From Hespellia sp. (GTDB taxonomy: Bacteria > Bacillota > Clostridia > Lachnospirales > Lachnospiraceae): a stretch of 37,019 bases of DNA. Of the stretch, positions 33,192 through 37,019 are shown in pieces. Each line of letters begins with the position of its first letter. The stretch's first letter is position 1. Under the pieces are notes generated by a model, which was given only the letters and a program-made list of their open reading frames with translations, searched no databases and was not told the origin of the DNA. The stretch lies in assembly GCA_028689735.1 (NCBI GenBank), contig JAQVCP010000026.1, positions 1 to 37,019 of the forward strand, in the 5' to 3' direction. The position numbers were made by a program, and so were the translations under genes.

Positions 33192-34459
33192 TTGGATTTA
33201 TTCTCCTTTCCATCAGCATTTGTTTCTTTATCTGCAAAAGCACCCGCATTGGATAGAGGGAGCATATTGCCATTAACAAGATAGAGGTCACCACCGTTTT
33301 CTGTAGGAATACGGTCGAGATTCTCCAGTTCACGGATGTCGTTTGCAGACATCCACCCATTCTGTCTTGCAGTTGCATAGCCATTCATTCTGCTCTGGTA
33401 ATCACCACGGAGCAGACCATCGACATTGAACTTCGCAAAATAGACTGGCTTTTCTGTTTCTGAAAGCAGCGCACGGTTGATGGATTGTTCCCACCGCATG
33501 ACCCAGGGGTCAAGGGTGTATTTCACAAATTCCAGTGACTGCTGCTCTATATTAGAAAAGCTCGACTTTTCCAGATCACCGACCATATGCGGTGGTACTC
33601 GGAAAATTCGAGCAATTTCATTGATTTGAAATTTCCTGGTCTCCAGGAATTGTGCCTGCTCCGGCGAGATGGAAATCGGTGTATACTTCATTCCTTCTTC
33701 CAGTACAGCCACCTTATTAGAATTGGAACTGCCTCCGAAGGCTGCATTCCAACTCTCCCTAACCCTTGCCGGGTCTTTGACTGTTCCTGGATGCTCCAGG
33801 ATACCGCCGGGAGTTGCACCGTTTGCAAAGAACTTGGCTCCATACTCCTCACAGGCAATCGCCATGCCGATAGCATTCTTTGCCATTGCGATAGGGGAAT
33901 ACCCCACCAGACCATCAAATCCAAGGCCAGGAACATGAAGCACATCGGTAGGCTTTAATCGAACCGTACCGCCCTTTGTGGTCTTGGCTTCATCTGAGGA
34001 TGTCTGGTATTCATAATAAAGCTGTCCCTTTTCATCCCTGTCCACGATCATTCGGTTTGGCATCAGCGGATATAATGCAACCACCTCGCCTTTTCCATTT
34101 CGGATAATCTGTGCATAGGCATTTCCCCAGAGTAACAGATGCGTCATAAGCGTCTCCCGGAATACAAAAGATGTCATTTCCGGATTCGGCTCATCATGCA
34201 AAAGAAAATACAGAGGATGATTGATAGCCTTCTCTTTACTACCATCCTCTGTATATCGGTAAAACTGTAGGGGAAGTCCGGCAACTGCCTCTGCCAAGAT
34301 ACGGACACAGGAATAAACTGCCGTCATCTGCATAGAGGAACGCTCCGTTACGATCTTCCCGGAGGTACTCCCTCCAAAGAAAAATCGGTATGCGCTTCCT
34401 GCTGTACTATCGGTCACAGGCTTGTCCCTTGACCGGAACAGACCACTGAATATACTCAT
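33077..34459 (-). CDS. HK97-family portal protein
   Basis: This 460-aa protein forms the dodecameric DNA gate at one vertex. It has VRILAEAVAGLPLQFYRY, THLLLWGNAYAQIIRNGKG, LYPLMPNRM, YSPIAMAKNAIGMAIACEEY and EIARIFRVPPHMVGDLEKS, all typical of the HK97 portal family. The last 60 residues are acidic and Lys/Glu/Asp-rich, ending in KRHNRRGQLV, and coincide with the overlap with the protease gene. Ribosome site GGGAG. Confidence 0.95.
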   Translation of the reverse strand: MSIFSGLFRSRDKPVTDSTAGSAYRFFFGGSTSGKIVTERSSMQMTAVYSCVRILAEAVAGLPLQFYRYTEDGSKEKAINHPLYFLLHDEPNPEMTSFVFRETLMTHLLLWGNAYAQIIRNGKGEVVALYPLMPNRMIVDRDEKGQLYYEYQTSSDEAKTTKGGTVRLKPTDVLHVPGLGFDGLVGYSPIAMAKNAIGMAIACEEYGAKFFANGATPGGILEHPGTVKDPARVRESWNAAFGGSSNSNKVAVLEEGMKYTPISISPEQAQFLETRKFQINEIARIFRVPPHMVGDLEKSSFSNIEQQSLEFVKYTLDPWVMRWEQSINRALLSETEKPVYFAKFNVDGLLRGDYQSRMNGYATARQNGWMSANDIRELENLDRIPTENGGDLYLVNGNMLPLSNAGAFADKETNADGKENKSNEEVLEVEEPDGSESGDAGKDDGKNLVLKRHNRRGQLV

Positions 34460-34480
34460 ATAAAATCACGCTCCCTTCTA

Positions 34481-36082
34481 TCAAATAAACAAAATGCCCC
34501 GGTCATCATAAACCGAAGCACCTGCATCGCAGCCACAGCGAATGGCTCTGTCCAAGCCCATAATCGTTGCAATGGCACCATCAATCTTCTCGGTGGATTT
34601 CTCCTTGTCCGCCTTGATATTTCCGGCAGGGTCAGTTCGAATAAAAATGTTATCCATCATCCACCTGAGTACTGGATGCCCGCCGTGTGCCAGTTTCTGT
34701 TCCAAGGTCAGCTTCATCAGCTCCTTGGTCGGTGGGGACATATCTTTAAATCCCTGTCCGAAGGGAACAACGGTAAATCCCATCCCTTCCAGATTCTGTA
34801 CCATCTGCACCGCTCCCCAGCGGTCAAATGCTATCTCACGGATATTGAAACGCTCTCCCAGGCTCTCGATAAATTTTTCAATATAGCCATAATGCACGAC
34901 ATTTCCTTCCGTTGTTTCCAGATACCCCTGCCGCTCCCATACATCATAGGGAACGTGATCTCTTCGGACTCGCAAATCCAGGGTTTCTTCCGGTATCCAA
35001 AAGTATGGTAGGATGCAGAATTTGTCATGCTCATCCTCCGGCGGGAACACCAACACAAAAGCTGTGATATCCGTTGTGGAGGAAAGATCTAGACCGCCAT
35101 AACATACACGCCCTTCCAAATTTTCTTCACTTACTGCAAAAGAGCAGGCATCCCACTTATCCATGGGCATCCACCTGATTGCCTGTTTCACCCACTGGTT
35201 CAGACGCAGCTGCCTAAAGGAATTCTCTTCTCCGGGATTTTGTTTGGCTGATTCGCAGGCTGTTTTTACCTTGTCCATCCCAACCGTGATATCCAATGAC
35301 GGATTTGCTTTCTTCCATACCTTAGGGTCCGTCCAGTCATCCGTTTCCTCTGCGCCATAAATGACCGGATAAAAGGTGGCATCATGTTTTCTGCCCTCTA
35401 AAATATCCTTTGCTTTCTGATGGGTTTCATAACAAATGCTGTTCGTATCGGTTCCTGCTGTAGTGATCAAGAAATACAGCGGCTGCATACGGGCATCACC
35501 ACTGCCCTTCGTCATAACATCAAACAATTTTCGGTTCGGCTGGGTATGCAGTTCATCAAATACAACTCCATGAATATTGAAGCCATGCTTGCTGTAAGCC
35601 TCTGCCGACAACACCTGGTAAAAGCTGTTCGTAGGTAAATAAATGATTCTCTTCTGGGATGCCAGTATCTTTACCCGCTTATTCAGTGCCGGACACATAC
35701 GCACCATATCGGCAGCCACATCAAATACAATGGTTGCCTGTTGGCGGTCAGCGGCACAACCGTATACCTCCGCTCGTTCCTCTCCATCCCCACAGGTCAA
35801 AAGCAGTGCGACCGCAGCAGCCAGTTCTGATTTTCCCTGTTTTTTTGGAATTTCAATATAGGCTGTATTAAACTGCCGATACCCATTCGGCTTGATGGTT
35901 CCGAAGATATCCCGGATAATCTGCTCCTGCCAATCAATCAATTCAAAGGCTTTCCCTGACCAGGTGCCCTTGGTATGACACAGGCTCTCGATAAACCCTA
36001 CTGCAAAATCTGCTGCGTCCTTGTCATACACCGAGTCCTTTGCTTTGAATCTGGTCGCTTTGTATTTCTTCAGTTTTCTCAT
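34481..36082 (-). CDS. Terminase large subunit
   Basis: This 533-aa packaging motor of the Terminase_1 family has an N-terminal ATPase with Walker A-like IPKKQGKSE (about 78-86) and Walker B VVFDELH (about 170-176), plus LITTAGTDTNS as coupling region. The C-terminal RNase H-like nuclease shows GLDLSSTTDITAF, EIAFDRWGA and KSTEKIDGAIA, the three acidic clusters. The ATG has GGAGGTGA. No recognisable small subunit lies directly upstream. Confidence 0.96.
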   Translation of the reverse strand: MRKLKKYKATRFKAKDSVYDKDAADFAVGFIESLCHTKGTWSGKAFELIDWQEQIIRDIFGTIKPNGYRQFNTAYIEIPKKQGKSELAAAVALLLTCGDGEERAEVYGCAADRQQATIVFDVAADMVRMCPALNKRVKILASQKRIIYLPTNSFYQVLSAEAYSKHGFNIHGVVFDELHTQPNRKLFDVMTKGSGDARMQPLYFLITTAGTDTNSICYETHQKAKDILEGRKHDATFYPVIYGAEETDDWTDPKVWKKANPSLDITVGMDKVKTACESAKQNPGEENSFRQLRLNQWVKQAIRWMPMDKWDACSFAVSEENLEGRVCYGGLDLSSTTDITAFVLVFPPEDEHDKFCILPYFWIPEETLDLRVRRDHVPYDVWERQGYLETTEGNVVHYGYIEKFIESLGERFNIREIAFDRWGAVQMVQNLEGMGFTVVPFGQGFKDMSPPTKELMKLTLEQKLAHGGHPVLRWMMDNIFIRTDPAGNIKADKEKSTEKIDGAIATIMGLDRAIRCGCDAGASVYDDRGILFI

Positions 36083-36179
36083 TCTCTGTCACCTCCGTTT
36101 CCGTTATGCCAAGCCGGGAAGGATCCGGAACCATAGCATCATAAGGAAGAAGGTGTCTGTCAATAATCTCTTCTTTCAC
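36024..36179 (-). CDS. Possible 51-aa ORF overlapping the terminase start
   Basis: A GTG at 36179, seven bases after GGAGGT, opens a 51-codon frame reading MKEEIIDRHLLPYDAMVPDP and ending SKGLGV. It overlaps the terminase gene by 59 bp. The peptide is acidic and polar without a recognised domain. It may be a small coupling peptide, a remnant of a small terminase, or chance. Confidence 0.35.
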   Translation of the reverse strand: MKEEIIDRHLLPYDAMVPDPSRLGITETEVTENEKTEEIQSDQIQSKGLGV

Positions 36180-36206
36180 TTTGCTCACCTCCAAAATGGC
36201 ATAAAA

Positions 36207-36270
36207 ATAGCCGCCTGTAATAGCGACTGTACGAGGAACAGCCCCCTTCGGGACCGTCCTTTGCGGTTAT
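36207..36270 (-). terminator. Long hairpin upstream of the terminase genes
   Basis: On the minus strand ATAACCGC pairs with GCGGCTAT (one mismatch), followed by TTTTT. The 48-base interior contains a further GTCCCGAAGGGGGC stem. It lies between the 77-aa gene and the terminase, so it probably separates early from late transcripts. Confidence 0.5.
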
Positions 36271-36278
36271 TTTGTTCT

Positions 36279-36512
36279 TTAGATTTTGCGAATCCAGCCG
36301 TTTTCAATGTTCTCGGCAAGCCAATCCTCGAAATTCTCTGCCGGAGCAGGGATGATATGGTCATACTCGGATGCTTGCTTTTCCATCTCCCAATCTTCCA
36401 GCAGCTCTTCTTCGGTAACCTCATTCCAGGTTTCATGGGTATGCACCGGACAATCTCCGCACATGATGTCGAATGGGTCATCCCAAACCGTCAGCTTTTC
36501 ATATTTTGCCAT
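36279..36512 (-). CDS. Small acidic phage protein, unknown
   Basis: This 77-aa protein starts MAKYEKLTVWDDPFDIMCGD after GGAGAGG. It contains CGDC followed by PVHTHETW, which could form a metal site, but no second cysteine pair follows. The composition is strongly acidic (EEELLEDWEMEK) and ends ENIENGWIRKI. I do not recognise the family. It is co-directional with the 80-aa gene, 14 bp apart, in the early/late junction of the prophage. Confidence 0.7.
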   Translation of the reverse strand: MAKYEKLTVWDDPFDIMCGDCPVHTHETWNEVTEEELLEDWEMEKQASEYDHIIPAPAENFEDWLAENIENGWIRKI

Positions 36513-36526
36513 GTCTTGTCCTCTCC

Positions 36527-36769
36527 TTAGTTGTATTCATTCAGAAGAATGCAAAGGGCAAGCTCTGCATTTTTGTCCTTGCAGTCAATGTCAAGGCCAC
36601 GGTCATAGTTGTAAATGATCTCCCCGTTTGCCTTCAGCATAAGCTTGGAAATCTTACCGCCGTTTATGCCGTAATCCTCGCTTGGCTCTTCAAAATGCTT
36701 TACCCAGTAATGAACCGCCGTGTATTTGTCTTTGCCGTTCGGTACTCCAATCGTTCCTTCGCTCCACAT
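36527..36769 (-). CDS. Small phage protein (DUF7678-like), unknown function
   Basis: I start it at ATG 36769 after GGAGGAAG, giving 80 aa; a frame extending to 36814 adds residues without similarity. The protein reads MWSEGTIGVPNGKDKYTAVH, then a YGINGGKISKLMLKANG segment and NYDRGLDIDCKDKNAELALC. The pattern is a small beta-rich protein that I recall from Clostridia phages, possibly DUF7678. Promoter-like copy E lies 42 bp upstream, so it is probably the first gene of its transcript. Confidence 0.75.
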   Translation of the reverse strand: MWSEGTIGVPNGKDKYTAVHYWVKHFEEPSEDYGINGGKISKLMLKANGEIIYNYDRGLDIDCKDKNAELALCILLNEYN

Positions 36770-36810
36770 AATTTTCTTCCTCCGTTTTTGTTGTATTCCC
36801 TTTCGGTAGT

Positions 36811-36847
36811 ACACATATTACCTCTGAGTGGCACTTATATCCACTCA
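36811..36847 (-). promoter_or_regulatory. Recurring promoter-like element, copy E
   Basis: Minus-strand TGAGTGGATATA, with TGGATA, a 17-base spacer ending CAGAGG, then TAATAT. A perfect GAGTGG/CCACTC inverted repeat lies within it. It lies 42 bp upstream of the 80-aa phage gene. Confidence 0.6.
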
Positions 36848-36894
36848 ATTCGAAGCATATTATGTACAATCATTTGTAAAGAAAATTGTGTATT

Positions 36895-37019
36895 TTAGGA
36901 CTGCCTGCACCGATGAATTGAATCCAGAATCGATTCCTGTTCCTCGGCGTCAACACCGATACTTTCCAATGCTTCCCTTGTTCCGCAGTCCGGGCAGATA
37001 AGCGTCTGGTTATCGGTTC
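36895..37019 (-). CDS. C-terminal part of a small zinc-ribbon phage protein (runs off the right edge)
   Basis: The open frame encodes about 40 residues before a TAA at 36895: TDNQTLICPDCGTREALESI, then GVDAEEQESILDSIHR. CPDC looks like half a zinc ribbon; the other half would lie outside the window. I recall the ending from small hypothetical proteins in Clostridia mobile elements. Function unknown. Confidence 0.65.
   Translation of the reverse strand, partial: TDNQTLICPDCGTREALESIGVDAEEQESILDSIHRCRQS

Noticed and set aside
1-37019. tRNA or rRNA genes as integration targets
   Set aside because: No cloverleaf-like sequence with a CCA end or TTCGANTC arm and no rRNA sequence were noticed on either strand by eye; a tRNAscan-SE run would settle it.

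Overview
The window looks like a piece of a gut Firmicute chromosome, most likely Lachnospiraceae. The reasons are the strong AAGGAGG-type ribosome binding sites, moderate GC, the XRE-fused nucleotide-sugar dehydrogenase and the style of the prophage. Almost everything except two plus-strand regulatory/metabolic genes is read on the minus strand.

Region 1 (1-1440) is a graveyard of joined gene fragments from a glycan or secondary-metabolite locus: a piece of a second large serine recombinase, the start of a family 2 glycosyltransferase, the end of an adenylation domain, and the middle of a sugar aminotransferase. Region 2 (1443-6950) is a compact minus-strand operon with a divergent XRE repressor. 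In transcription order it encodes a RecA-like ATPase, a serine-recombinase-like protein that has lost its nucleophile, a 659-aa serine recombinase, and two small proteins. The last three genes share a domain of about 115 residues. Two 17-bp palindromes sit between the ATPase and the repressor. I regard this operon as the best candidate for an undescribed DNA-rearrangement or mobility system. Region 3 (7196-8683) is a UDP-glucose-type dehydrogenase with an N-terminal XRE helix-turn-helix.

Region 4 (8733-16427) holds six large serine recombinases on the minus strand in two three-gene cassettes. Each cassette begins with a short protein without a zinc ribbon, followed by two longer proteins with zinc ribbons. 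Region 5 (16514-37019) is the late half of an HK97-type siphovirus prophage, read right to left: terminase, portal, Clp-like protease, HK97 capsid, connector proteins, major tail protein, a -1 frameshifted tail chaperone, tape measure, baseplate and tail proteins, holin and a modular endolysin. The early genes start at the right edge. Between endolysin and recombinases is a 400-bp intergenic stretch with antisense promoters, a likely small RNA and a 28-codon hydrophobic ORF, arranged like a type I toxin-antitoxin locus.

A 37-bp promoter-like element occurs five times (1367, 6538, 12438, 17816, 36811) and sits 28-51 bp upstream of gene starts in four of them, so it links the recombinase operon's repressor, both recombinase cassettes and the phage early genes. 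The prophage's outer end probably lies close to 8733, against the dehydrogenase gene; its other end is outside the window.
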